The notes under the pieces were generated by a model. That model did no database searches, was not told the origin of the DNA, and worked only from the letters and a program-made list of their open reading frames with translations. From positions 1 to 21,610 of the forward strand of contig DBRQ01000002.1 in assembly GCA_002306345.1 (NCBI GenBank): 21,610 bases of DNA. The letters run 5' to 3'. This DNA is from Candidatus Pacebacteria bacterium UBA1364. Its GTDB lineage: Bacteria > Patescibacteriota > Microgenomatia > UBA1400 > PJMF01. Shown here in pieces: positions 13,185 through 20,113 of the stretch. Numbering within the stretch: position 1 is the first letter of the stretch; each line of letters starts with the position of its first letter. The translations under genes were made by a program, and so were the position numbers.

Positions 13185-13740
13185 TTGTTTCTTCCTTCTT
13201 AAATGGCATTCCCAATAATTCTAATAAACGGAATGCTTCTTTATCATCTTTGTTGCTAGTTATAATATTAACTTGTAATGGTCTGATGCGGTCAATTTGG
13301 TCAAATTCAATCTCTGGAAAAGAAATTTGTTCCTCAATACCTAGGCTGTAATTGCCTTGACCATCAAAGGCAGTTCTGCTCACACCTCGAAAATCTTTAA
13401 CACGTGGCAAGACAATAGAAATTAATCGATCCAAAAATTCCCACATCAAATCACCACGCAGGGTTACCATCACTCCTAAAGGATCGCCAGCTCTCAATTT
13501 AAAATTAGAAATAGCTTGACGAGCCTTGGTAATTTGCGGATGTTGGCCAGTGATATCTTCAAATTGTTTAACAATTAAAGGCATAATTTTTTCTCTGGCG
13601 CGTGGATCCGCAGGCTCGGCAACCCCAATATTTAAAACTATTTTTTCAATTTTAGTGACCTGATGAGGATTTTTATAAGAAAACTCTTTCATCAAGTTTT
13701 TAAGCACAGTTTGCTGGTATTTTTCTTTCAAACGATTCAT
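13177..13740 (-). CDS. rplE: 50S ribosomal protein L5
   Basis: L5 binds 5S rRNA and contacts the P-site tRNA elbow and S13. The 187-residue protein shows YKNPHQVTKIEKIVLNIGV, ITKARQAISNFKLRAGDPLG and VTLRGDLMWEFLDRLI, ending in LLELLGMPFKK. Length is typical (about 180). It lies two bases after rplX and overlaps rpsN by eight bases. Confidence 0.98.
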   Translation of the reverse strand: MNRLKEKYQQTVLKNLMKEFSYKNPHQVTKIEKIVLNIGVAEPADPRAREKIMPLIVKQFEDITGQHPQITKARQAISNFKLRAGDPLGVMVTLRGDLMWEFLDRLISIVLPRVKDFRGVSRTAFDGQGNYSLGIEEQISFPEIEFDQIDRIRPLQVNIITSNKDDKEAFRLLELLGMPFKKEETNG

Positions 13741-13742
13741 AT

Positions 13743-14075
13743 TTATTTTTTCTTAGTGGCGACTTTTTTGTCTTTAATGGTTTGACCAGTTTTTCTAAAA
13801 ATTCTCTCTTTTTTACCATCGGCAGTAACTTGATAAGCTATCCTGTCGGCCTGATCTTTATCATTTAAAATCGCTACTTTAGCCACAGGTAGGGGCCGCT
13901 CACTACGTCTTTTTTCTCCTGGTTTATCCATAAAAGGCTTGACATGTTTAAAATAAAGATTGACATTTTTGACCAAAACTTTATTGGTGGCAGGAAAAAC
14001 AGCACTAATTTCGCTTTTTTTACCTTTATCTTTGCCAGAAGTCACTAAAACTTTATCTCCAATTTTTAATTTCAT
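13743..14075 (-). CDS. rplX: 50S ribosomal protein L24
   Basis: L24 is an assembly-initiating large-subunit protein with a KOW domain near the tunnel exit. The KOW segment MKLKIGDKVLVTSGKDKGKK opens the 110-residue protein, followed by VNLYFKHVKPF and LPVAKVAILN. The C-terminal tail is Lys-rich. The ATG overlaps the rplN stop as ATGA, and a full GGAGG lies four bases before it inside the last rplN codons. Confidence 0.97.
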   Translation of the reverse strand: MKLKIGDKVLVTSGKDKGKKSEISAVFPATNKVLVKNVNLYFKHVKPFMDKPGEKRRSERPLPVAKVAILNDKDQADRIAYQVTADGKKERIFRKTGQTIKDKKVATKKK

Positions 14076-14446
14076 AATACCTCCGGAGCTAAGCTAGCTA
14101 TTTTAATATAGCCTTGATCTTTAACCTCACGAGCAATTGGCCCAAAAACACGTGTGCCTAAAGGCTCTTTATTGTTGCGAGCTTGCACAATAACCGCGGC
14201 GTTTTCGTCAAAACGAATGTATTCACCGCTACTTCTTCTTTGCTCTTTTCTGGTGCGAACTATGACTGCTCGAACTTTTTCACCTTTTTTAACAGTGCCA
14301 TTGGGATCAGCATCAATCACTGAAGCAATCACCATATCGCCAACTCCACCAAATCTTCTTTTTGAGCCACCATAGACCTGAATGACTCTAATTTTTTTGG
14401 CACCGCTGTTATCAGCTACGGCTAGTACGGTTTTTAATTGTATCAT
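14072..14446 (-). CDS. rplN: 50S ribosomal protein L14
   Basis: L14 sits at the factor-binding interface, touching 16S rRNA helix 44. The 124 residues are a near-textbook match: LKTVLAVADNSGAKKIRVIQ, KKGEKVRAVIVRTRKE, FDENAAVIV, and the end GPIAREVKDQGYIKIASLAPEVL in shortened form. The gene lies two bases after rpsQ and overlaps rplX by four. Confidence 0.98.
   Translation of the reverse strand: MIQLKTVLAVADNSGAKKIRVIQVYGGSKRRFGGVGDMVIASVIDADPNGTVKKGEKVRAVIVRTRKEQRRSSGEYIRFDENAAVIVQARNNKEPLGTRVFGPIAREVKDQGYIKIASLAPEVL
14080..14084 (-). promoter_or_regulatory. Strong ribosome binding site for rplX inside rplN
   Basis: GGAGG on the minus strand, within the final Pro-Glu-Val codons of rplN and four bases before the rplX ATG. 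It is among the few perfect sites in the cluster. Confidence 0.8.
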
Positions 14447-14448
14447 GG

Positions 14449-14688
14449 CTATTTTCCAATTTTTTTAGTTACCTTAAATCTCTTAGTTCTGCTCAGAGGA
14501 CGAGTTTCTTCTATTTCCACCAGGTCAGCCAAAGCCACATCAACCAGTTTGCCATCAAAATCGCAAGTGTATTTTTTACTGCGCTTGACCAATTTCTGAT
14601 AAAGAGGATGCGCCCATTTACGATCAACTTTAACGATGGCGGTGTCTTTGGTCTTTAAAGAAATAACTTTACCTTGTAGCTTTTTCAT
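14449..14688 (-). CDS. rpsQ: 30S ribosomal protein S17
   Basis: S17 is an OB-fold protein of the 30S body. Marks in the 79-residue sequence: KKLQGKVISLKTKDTAIVKV, then KWAHPLYQKLVKRSKKY and the family end ETRPLSRTKRFKV. The loop before it (CDFDGKLVDVALADLVEI) is shorter and different from the usual version with HDE. The ATG overlaps the rpmC stop (ATGA). Confidence 0.97.
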   Translation of the reverse strand: MKKLQGKVISLKTKDTAIVKVDRKWAHPLYQKLVKRSKKYTCDFDGKLVDVALADLVEIEETRPLSRTKRFKVTKKIGK

Positions 14689-14903
14689 ATTGATTTTTTA
14701 TTCACTCCCAAATTTTTCTCTGTCAGTACAGTTTTAATCCTAGCAATATCATCACTTAGATTTTTTAATTTAGAGACACTGCTTAATTTAGCAACTTTTT
14801 TTTGTAAACGCATATTAGCTAGATCACGATTGAATTGAAACAATTCTTTGTCTAGTTCTGCCACCGTTTTTTGACTTAGTGCTTTGATCTCGTTTCTTTT
14901 CAT
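14685..14903 (-). CDS. rpmC: 50S ribosomal protein L29
   Basis: L29 is a small helical protein beside the exit tunnel, near where SRP and trigger factor dock. The 72 residues form two helices: NEIKALSQKTVAELDKEL and FQFNRDLANMRLQKKVAKLS, then a third with NLSDDIARIKTVLTEK. It overlaps rplP by one base (TAATG) and rpsQ by four. Confidence 0.96.
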   Translation of the reverse strand: MKRNEIKALSQKTVAELDKELFQFNRDLANMRLQKKVAKLSSVSKLKNLSDDIARIKTVLTEKNLGVNKKSI

Positions 14904-15310
14904 TATTTTTTCTTTACAAATTCTGTCTTAACTGATAATTTAGCAGCAGCTTTTTGCAGAGCGGTTTTGGCAAGTTCTTCACTGACGCCACCAATTTCAA
15001 ACAAAATAAAACCAGGTTTAACTACCGCAACATACTGTTCAATATTTCCTTTACCAGATCCCATTTTGACTCCCAAAGCTTTTTGGGTCAAAGGTTTGTG
15101 AGGGAAAACTTTAATCCAATATTTGCCCTCTCTTTTGGTAACATAAGTAATCTTTTTACGAGCTGCCTCAATCTGGCGAGCAGAAATCTCACCAAGACCC
15201 AAAGCTCTCAGACCATACTCGCCGAAAACAACTTCACAACCTCTTAAGGCTTTGCCTCGATTTTTACCTCTAAAGGTTTTACGGTATTTAACTTTTTTTG
15301 GTTGTAACAT
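14903..15310 (-). CDS. rplP: 50S ribosomal protein L16
   Basis: L16 helps place the A-site tRNA in the large subunit. The 135-residue sequence starts MLQPKKVKYRKTFRGKNRGK and carries GEYGLRALGLGEISARQIEA and FPHKPLTQKALGVKMGSGKG. The position of the hydroxylated arginine of Escherichia coli L16 (in the LAVRMG stretch) is Lys here. Length is normal. It lies two bases after rpsC. Confidence 0.98.
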   Translation of the reverse strand: MLQPKKVKYRKTFRGKNRGKALRGCEVVFGEYGLRALGLGEISARQIEAARKKITYVTKREGKYWIKVFPHKPLTQKALGVKMGSGKGNIEQYVAVVKPGFILFEIGGVSEELAKTALQKAAAKLSVKTEFVKKK

Positions 15311-15312
15311 AG

Positions 15313-15963
15313 CTAAATTACTTCCCCTTTATAAATCCATACTTTGACGCCCACATAACCCGATCTTGTCTTGGCCGGGGCCTCATAATAATCAATATTG
15401 GCTCGCAAAGTTTGTGTAGGAACACTACCTTGAAAATATTTTTCACTACGACCAATTTCAGCTCCACCGATTCTACCAGAAAGTTGGATTTTAACACCCT
15501 CAGCACCAGCTGCCATAACCTTCTCCATGGCTTGAGCAACAGCGCGACGCTGTGGATATCTGGCAAGTAACTGAGAAATAATTCTCTCCGTTACCAATTT
15601 AGCACTCAAGTCTGGTTTTTTAACTTCTTCCACCTTTAATTCAATTCTGGCTTTATCCCTCTTTTCTTTCGAAACATTAATTAAACGTTCGACACCTACT
15701 TTAATTTTTTCTAGATTAGCCCCACCTTTACCGATCACTACTCCTGGTCTGGCTACGGATAAAACGACTAGAAGTTTGTTAATGGAACGTTTAATTTCAA
15801 CATCAACCAACCCAGCATTAGCTAAGTTAGCCTCTAAATATTCACGTAAACGATAGTCTTCCAAAACTTTATTAGCATAATCTGCTTTGGAAGCAAACCA
15901 TAGAGATTTCCAATTGAAAATCCCACCTGTTCTAAAGTTGATTGGATTAACTTTTTGTCCCAT
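15313..15963 (-). CDS. rpsC: 30S ribosomal protein S3
   Basis: S3 lines the mRNA entry channel. The 216-residue protein starts MGQKVNPINFRTGGIFNWKS; the KH-type RNA-binding loop GKGG is at residues 78-81, and the C-terminal domain has ISQLLARYPQRRAVAQAMEK, QLSGRIGGAEIGRSE and the end VGVKVWIYKGEVI. Length is normal. It lies four bases after rplV. Confidence 0.98.
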   Translation of the reverse strand: MGQKVNPINFRTGGIFNWKSLWFASKADYANKVLEDYRLREYLEANLANAGLVDVEIKRSINKLLVVLSVARPGVVIGKGGANLEKIKVGVERLINVSKEKRDKARIELKVEEVKKPDLSAKLVTERIISQLLARYPQRRAVAQAMEKVMAAGAEGVKIQLSGRIGGAEIGRSEKYFQGSVPTQTLRANIDYYEAPAKTRSGYVGVKVWIYKGEVI

Positions 15964-15967
15964 ATTT

Positions 15968-16585
15968 TTACTTCGATCCCTTTTTTTGACTTTGTATTAA
16001 TTTATTAGCTTGACCAATACCTGTCACCTTAGCTTTAACTGCCTGGCTTTTGCTACGATCTAATTTAATAGCTTCTCTAGATTTTTTAACCACTGCAGAG
16101 TTAATTTCTTTAGATTCTTTTGGTTCTTTAGATTCTTTTGGTTCTTTAGATTCTTCTGCTTCAGGTTTAGTTACCAATTTATCGTTATTTTTAATATCTT
16201 TATTAGTCTCAATAGTTTCTAGTTTGTTCACTTCGGAGACTGGCTTAACATTTTCTTTAGTTTTTAAATTAACCCTGACATGGCAAGTTCTTTTCAAAAT
16301 AGTATGAGCGCGACCTCGACTAACAGCACGCCATCTTTTTAGCGCTGGCCCATCGTTGACGACAATACTATCAATTTCTAAATCATCAACTGCTAAACCA
16401 AAATTATTAGTAGCATTGGCGATAGCTTGGCGCAAAACTTTGAGTACCAAAAGACTTGATTTGCGATTGATAACCGCTAATTGCTTAATGGCATCAATAA
16501 TACTCATTTCTTTGACTACATCAGCAACCAAGCGCACTTTGCGCGCTGGTTGTCTGGTATTTTTCTGTTCTGCTTTAATTATCAT
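15968..16585 (-). CDS. rplV: 50S ribosomal protein L22 with long charged C-terminal tail
   Basis: L22 lines the nascent-peptide tunnel with its beta hairpin. The core is at about residues 1-105: RQPARKVRLVADVVKEMSII, NNFGLAVDDLEIDSIVVNDG, LKRWRAVSRGRAHTILKRTC. About 100 further residues follow that normal L22 (about 110) lacks. They are acidic first, with repeated SKEPKE units, then basic. The ATG at 16585 is chosen; a TTG at 16612 would add nine hydrophobic residues without support. The gene follows rpsS by about 30 bases. Confidence 0.95.
   Translation of the reverse strand: MIIKAEQKNTRQPARKVRLVADVVKEMSIIDAIKQLAVINRKSSLLVLKVLRQAIANATNNFGLAVDDLEIDSIVVNDGPALKRWRAVSRGRAHTILKRTCHVRVNLKTKENVKPVSEVNKLETIETNKDIKNNDKLVTKPEAEESKEPKESKEPKESKEINSAVVKKSREAIKLDRSKSQAVKAKVTGIGQANKLIQSQKKGSK
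16107..16155. repeat. 18-base tandem repeat in rplV
   Basis: About 2.7 copies of an 18-base unit (plus strand TTCTTTAGATTCTTTTGG), nearly identical to each other. They encode the SKEPKE units in the L22 tail. The near-perfect match at DNA level suggests recent expansion by slippage. Confidence 0.9.
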
Positions 16586-16615
16586 GATTAGTATTCCAAA
16601 AATATTGCACAAAGT

Positions 16616-16900
16616 TTACGTCTTGGTTAATAATCGCTTGACGATTTTACCGTGACCTCTAAATGTTCTAGTTGGAGCAAATTCACCTAGTTTATGACCA
16701 ACCATTAATTCCGAAACAAAAACCTCTACAAAATTCTTACCCTGATGAACCATAAAAGTATGACCCACAAATTCTGGAGCGACAACGCAGGCACGACTCC
16801 AAGTCTTGATTGGTTGTTTTTCTCCAGAAGCTTTTTGGGCTAATACCTTCTTTAAAAGCTTTGGGTCGATGTATGGTCCTTTTTTACTTGATCTAGACAT
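16616..16900 (-). CDS. rpsS: 30S ribosomal protein S19
   Basis: S19 lies in the 30S head with S13 and forms bridges to the 50S. The 94 residues start MSRSSKKGPYIDPKLLKKV and show IKTWSRACVVAPEFVGHTFM, VHQGKNFVEVFVSELMVGHK and LGEFAPTRTFRGHG, all standard. The gene sits 23 bases after rplB. Confidence 0.98.
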   Translation of the reverse strand: MSRSSKKGPYIDPKLLKKVLAQKASGEKQPIKTWSRACVVAPEFVGHTFMVHQGKNFVEVFVSELMVGHKLGEFAPTRTFRGHGKIVKRLLTKT

Positions 16901-16923
16901 ATTTTATTGTTTTTTACCTTAAT

Positions 16924-17760
16924 TTAATTTTTAGCTCTTCGATCTCTCACTAAATAACGAGTTGGTTTTCTGACACTTCTGGTCTTTTTACCTGGAGCAA
17001 CATTTTTGCCCCACGGAGACTTTTGATATTTCATGCCCACGCCGCTGCGACCCTCACCGCCACCATGTGGATGACTGTCCGGATGTTGAGCGGTACCTCT
17101 CACAGTTGGTCTAATGCCCATCATTCTTTTGCGACCAGCTTTACCAAGCTTAATGCCTTTCCACTCTTGATTACCAACACGACCAATAGTGGCAAAACAC
17201 TCCAAATTAACTAAACGCTGTTCTTTAGAAGGTAATGCCACTATAGCATATTTTCCTTCTTTTGATTGAATTACCGCTCCAAGACCCGCTCCTCTAACAA
17301 TCTGTGCCCCCTTGCCTTGGCGTAATTCAAGATTGTGAATATCCATGCCAATAGGAATATTTTTTAATTTCATGCAATTACCCACTTTAACTTCAGTTTT
17401 TTCATCCGCAATAATTTCTGCACCAATTTCTAAACCTTGAGGAGCAATAATGTAGCTTTTGTCCCCATCCTTGTAAAAAAGCAAAGCCACATTAGCGCTA
17501 CGCATCGGATCATATTCAATTCTTTTTACAATAGCTGGTACGCCAAACTTATTGCGACGAAAGTCAATTATTCGCATTTTTTTCTTGACCCCGCCACCTC
17601 TGTGTCTAACAGAAATGTGTCCAGAGGCATCTTTGCCTTGTCTCTTTTTGTGACCTTTAACTAATAAAGACTTTTCTGGTTTGCCTTTATGCAAATCACT
17701 ACGATCACTGTCTAAACGATGTCTTTTGCCAGGGGTAGCGCCTTTGATTTTCTTTAACAT
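16924..17760 (-). CDS. rplB: 50S ribosomal protein L2
   Basis: L2 lies near the peptidyl-transferase centre and joins the subunits. The 278-residue protein has ASGHISVRHRGGGVKKKMRI, YDPMRSANVALLFYKDGDK and GGEGRSGVGMKYQKSPWGK, of normal length. The near-invariant motif usually NPVDHPHGGGEGR reads HPDSHPHGGGEGR, keeping the His (H229 in Escherichia coli numbering) but with Ser for the Asp before it. It overlaps the rplW stop by one base (TAATG). Confidence 0.98.
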   Translation of the reverse strand: MLKKIKGATPGKRHRLDSDRSDLHKGKPEKSLLVKGHKKRQGKDASGHISVRHRGGGVKKKMRIIDFRRNKFGVPAIVKRIEYDPMRSANVALLFYKDGDKSYIIAPQGLEIGAEIIADEKTEVKVGNCMKLKNIPIGMDIHNLELRQGKGAQIVRGAGLGAVIQSKEGKYAIVALPSKEQRLVNLECFATIGRVGNQEWKGIKLGKAGRKRMMGIRPTVRGTAQHPDSHPHGGGEGRSGVGMKYQKSPWGKNVAPGKKTRSVRKPTRYLVRDRRAKN

Positions 17761-18059
17761 TAGCTTTCTCCTCCCAAATCAAAAAGATCGATATGATTGT
17801 CAGCCGCCAAAGTCACATAAGCTTTTTTGGTTTTGGCACTAACCGTATTAATTCTCTTTTTGCCAGTTTTTTTCTTAATTCTATGTCTTACCACTGTATT
17901 GACAGACAAAACTTTCACTCCAAAAACAGAAGCAACTGCTTCTTTAATTTGTCCTTTATGAGCACTCATTTCTACTTCAAAAGTATAAACATGCTGCTTT
18001 TTAGCTAGGCTAATAGACCTTTCCGTAACTACTGGTTTTTTAATTAAATAAGCATTCAT
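17760..18059 (-). CDS. rplW: 50S ribosomal protein L23
   Basis: L23 is the docking site for trigger factor and SRP at the tunnel exit. The 99-residue protein begins with the usual KKPVVTERSISLAKKQHVYT and FEVEMSAHKGQIKEAVASVF, then VKVLSVNTVVRHRIKKKTGK, and ends KKAYVTLAADNHIDLFDLG. The length is standard. It lies two bases after rplD. Confidence 0.97.
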   Translation of the reverse strand: MNAYLIKKPVVTERSISLAKKQHVYTFEVEMSAHKGQIKEAVASVFGVKVLSVNTVVRHRIKKKTGKKRINTVSAKTKKAYVTLAADNHIDLFDLGGES

Positions 18060-18061
18060 GA

Positions 18062-18703
18062 TTACTTTTTAAGGGTTGATTTTTTAACTTTTAATAAACG
18101 ATCTTCTAAAACTTTTAAAGCAGCAAAATCAATAACGATTTTATCTGCCATAGCCACATGTAAAGCGTTAACACGCTCGGCCGTCATGACTAAAACATTA
18201 TTTAAATTACGTAAAGAACGACGTGCTAAATCAGAATTTTTGGTTAAAATTATTAAAATCTTTTCATCGCCAGTACTAACAGAGGATAAAAGAGTAGCAG
18301 CTTCACTAGTTTTGCTTTGCAGTGAGATATTTTTGCTCAAAAACAAATTAGTTTTTTGAGCACTCAAAGCTGCTTTAAGAGCCAAAAGTTTAAGTTTAGC
18401 AGTTAAAGTTTTATGCCAATTTTCAATTCCTCTCGGCCCAAAAGCTACTCCGCCTCCTACAAAAAGACTAGGAGTACGTGCCCCATGACGAGCGTTGCCA
18501 GTACCCTTTTGTTTATACCATTTCTTTTTAGTTCGATTAATTTCCGATCTAGTTTTGGTGTGAGCCGTACCTTGTCTTGCATTACTTAAATAAATTCTAA
18601 TCGCCTGTGCCAAAAGAAAATCAGAAGTAGCATTAGCAAATAGAGTATCGCTAACTCTTACTTTCTCGTTTTTGCTTGAAGAATCAATAACTGACAATTG
18701 CAT
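18062..18703 (-). CDS. rplD: 50S ribosomal protein L4
   Basis: L4 lines the exit tunnel with a long loop, and in Escherichia coli also represses the S10 operon. The loop is visible: AHTKTRSEINRTKKKWYKQK, GTGNARHGARTPSLFVGGGV, AFGPRG. The rest (LLALKAALSAQKTNLFL, ILTKNSDLARRSLRNL, NVLVMTAERVNAL) fits the fold, for 213 residues. It overlaps rplC by one base (TAATG). Confidence 0.98.
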   Translation of the reverse strand: MQLSVIDSSSKNEKVRVSDTLFANATSDFLLAQAIRIYLSNARQGTAHTKTRSEINRTKKKWYKQKGTGNARHGARTPSLFVGGGVAFGPRGIENWHKTLTAKLKLLALKAALSAQKTNLFLSKNISLQSKTSEAATLLSSVSTGDEKILIILTKNSDLARRSLRNLNNVLVMTAERVNALHVAMADKIVIDFAALKVLEDRLLKVKKSTLKK

Positions 18704-19452
18704 TATGATTCACTTTCTTCTGACACTTTTACAATTTCTGGCGCAGCTACAACTGCTGGTTGACTTTGAGCTAAACCAAGTAAACTCAAATTAAGTTTAA
18801 TTTTTTTATTGGTACCAGTTTTGCTAATTTTCACTGTTGAAGTCTTAAAACCTGGCACAGGGCCATTAACCCAAACTTCATTATTTGCTGAATCAATGTA
18901 AACCACCACTAAACCAGCGACAGTCTTAGTATCGCAACCATATCTGCCTGGCATTCTTTTGCCCTTCCAAATACGACCAGGGGTGGTACCTGAACCAATT
19001 GAACCAACGGCTCTAGTACGATCAGATTGACCGTGAGTCTTAGGCCCTCCATGAAAACCATATCTTTTAACGGCACCCGCAAAACCGCGACCTTTAGTTA
19101 AACCTTGAACTGCCACCACATCACCCACTGACAAAATTTGATCCAAAGCCAAAATTTGGCCAGCTTCGAGAGTAGATGCCGTGTTGTCTTCGTTTAGTAA
19201 TTTGACACCTCTGACTTGTTTAACTCCAAAAGAAAAGCCGCTTTTTTTGAGTTTTTCTCGAAGCGGCTTAGCAACATTTTTTAATTTTTTTTGACCGTAG
19301 CCAATTTCTAAAGTAGTTTGTTGATCTTGAGTTTTTTTTCTAGATAAAATGCAATTATCGGTCACTTTTAGTTTGGTAATAGGCAAACGCTTACCATCCT
19401 CTGACCAGGCTTGAGACATTTCCATCTTGGTAGCAAATATTGTATTTAGCAT
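18703..19452 (-). CDS. rplC: 50S ribosomal protein L3 with short C-terminal tail
   Basis: L3 is one of the first proteins to bind 23S rRNA and reaches the peptidyl-transferase centre. Marks in the 249-residue protein: FATKMEMSQAWSEDGKRLPI, TKGRGFAGAVKRYGFHGGPK, and GSIGSGTTPGRIWKGKRMPG. The last 30 residues are an extra Ala/Pro/Val/Glu tail beyond the usual end. The ATG at 19452 matches the family start, yet no ribosome site precedes it; a small hairpin lies there instead. Confidence 0.98.
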   Translation of the reverse strand: MLNTIFATKMEMSQAWSEDGKRLPITKLKVTDNCILSRKKTQDQQTTLEIGYGQKKLKNVAKPLREKLKKSGFSFGVKQVRGVKLLNEDNTASTLEAGQILALDQILSVGDVVAVQGLTKGRGFAGAVKRYGFHGGPKTHGQSDRTRAVGSIGSGTTPGRIWKGKRMPGRYGCDTKTVAGLVVVYIDSANNEVWVNGPVPGFKTSTVKISKTGTNKKIKLNLSLLGLAQSQPAVVAAPEIVKVSEESES

Positions 19453-19495
19453 GGTTTATCAATAAGATAAAGCGTCGGATTTGTTGTCCAACCAT
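19391..19495 (-). CDS. Possible upstream small ORF overlapping the rplC start
   Basis: A 34-codon frame starts at an ATG at 19495 with AAGG eight bases before it, and runs out of frame through the rplC start (overlap 62 bases) to a TAA at 19391-19393. It has a better ribosome site than rplC itself. Its peptide (start MVGQQIRRFILLINHAK) has no recognisable family. It may be a leader ORF, or chance. Confidence 0.25.
   Translation of the reverse strand: MVGQQIRRFILLINHAKYNICYQDGNVSSLVRGW
19455..19471 (-). other. Hairpin directly before the rplC start
   Basis: On the minus strand TTTATC, loop TTATT and GATAAA pair perfectly (6 pairs), ending two bases before the ATG. It occupies the place where a ribosome site would normally be. 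Confidence 0.5.
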
Positions 19496-19512
19496 ATTTT
19501 TTGCCTTACAAA

Positions 19513-19833
19513 CTACATTTTGATTTGAATATCAACACCAGCAGGTAGTTCCAAGTGCATTAGAGAATCGATAGTTTTATTGGTTGGATCAACAATGTCG
19601 ATCAAACGTTTATGCGTACGAATCTCATAATGCTCCTGAGCATTTTTATCCGTATGAGGTGAAATCAAAACTGTAAAAGATTTTTTGTGAGTAGGCAAGG
19701 GTACTGGTCCAACGATTCTGGCTCCAGTAGACAATGCGGTTTGCAAAATTTTACGAGAAGCTTCGTCAATGACGCGATGATCGTAAGATTTAAGCCTCAC
19801 TCTAATCTTGTATGAGTTTTGATTTTTATTCAT
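19513..19833 (-). CDS. rpsJ: 30S ribosomal protein S10
   Basis: S10 is a 30S head protein and, as NusE, a transcription antitermination factor. The 106 residues show KIRVRLKSYDHRVIDEASRK, GARIVGPVPLPTHKKSFTVL and THKRLIDIVDPTNKTIDSLM, closing with LELPAGVDIQIKM. Length is standard. It is the first gene of the ribosomal cluster, with two predicted promoters and a hairpin-bearing leader upstream. Confidence 0.98.
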   Translation of the reverse strand: MNKNQNSYKIRVRLKSYDHRVIDEASRKILQTALSTGARIVGPVPLPTHKKSFTVLISPHTDKNAQEHYEIRTHKRLIDIVDPTNKTIDSLMHLELPAGVDIQIKM

Positions 19834-19862
19834 ACTATTGTTAATTTGTCGTCTTTTTAAGG

Positions 19863-19884
19863 TTGTGACTATCTCAAATCACAA
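19863..19884 (-). promoter_or_regulatory. 5'-end hairpin of the S10 leader
   Basis: On the minus strand TTGTGATT, loop TGAGAT and AGTCACAA form eight pairs (one G-T). The stem starts at about the predicted transcription start of the proximal promoter, so the mRNA would carry a hairpin at its very 5' end, which could protect it or act in regulation. Confidence 0.5.
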
Positions 19885-19890
19885 AACGCG

Positions 19891-19919
19891 ATTATATCTA
19901 ATTCTACTACTCTTGTACA
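19891..19919 (-). promoter_or_regulatory. Proximal promoter of the S10 cluster
   Basis: TGTACA (19919-19914), 17 bases, TATAAT (19896-19891) on the minus strand. The -10 is perfect. Transcription would begin near 19884, about 50 bases before the rpsJ ATG. Confidence 0.65.
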
Positions 19920-19964
19920 GGGGAAATTTATATTTTTGTTTAATTTTTATTGATCAAATTTGTT

Positions 19965-20018
19965 TAAAATACACAAAAAATGAATTTTTGCCTATATTAC
20001 AAGAGAAAGTGTATTTTA
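19965..20018. repeat. Ten-base inverted repeat in the rpsJ upstream region
   Basis: TAAAATACAC (19965-19974) and GTGTATTTTA (20009-20018) are perfect complements 34 bases apart. The right arm is also the -10 of the distal promoter. A smaller nested stem (AAAAA, TTCA, TTTTT on the minus strand) lies between the arms. It could be a protein-binding site or RNA structure in read-through from tuf. Confidence 0.5.
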
Positions 20019-20041
20019 CCAGATATAACCATGGAGAGCAA
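20013..20041 (-). promoter_or_regulatory. Distal promoter of the S10 cluster
   Basis: TTGCTC (20041-20036), 17 bases, TAAAAT (20018-20013) with TGG just before it (extended -10) on the minus strand. Its transcript would have a leader of about 170 bases. Confidence 0.5.
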
Positions 20042-20055
20042 GGGTAGTTAAAAAA

Positions 20056-20088
20056 CCAGAAAACCCCACTTCAAAAAAGCGCTTTTTT
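20056..20088 (-). terminator. Degenerate terminator after tuf
   Basis: On the minus strand CGCTT, loop TTTTG and AAGTG pair (one G-U), flanked by A-run and T-run sequence, then GGTTTTTT follows. It lies about 25 bases after the tuf stop. The stem is weak, so read-through into the S10 cluster is likely. The rest of 19834-20113 holds promoters and no gene. Confidence 0.4.
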
Positions 20089-20113
20089 ATCTCCAATTAA
20101 AAAATTTTAAAAC

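Noticed and set aside
16586..16612. TTG start adding nine residues to L22
   Set aside because: TTG is rare, the added residues are hydrophobic and unlike any L22 start, and an ATG is available at 16585.
19838..20047. 69-codon plus-strand frame in the tuf-rpsJ gap
   Set aside because: It is antisense to the promoter region, has no ribosome site, and its AT-driven Leu/Tyr/Phe-rich sequence matches no family I know.
20073..20088. Perfect 16-base palindrome AAAAAAGCGCTTTTTT
   Set aside because: As a hairpin it would have only A-T pairs round a GCGC loop; it is better read as part of the degenerate tuf terminator.
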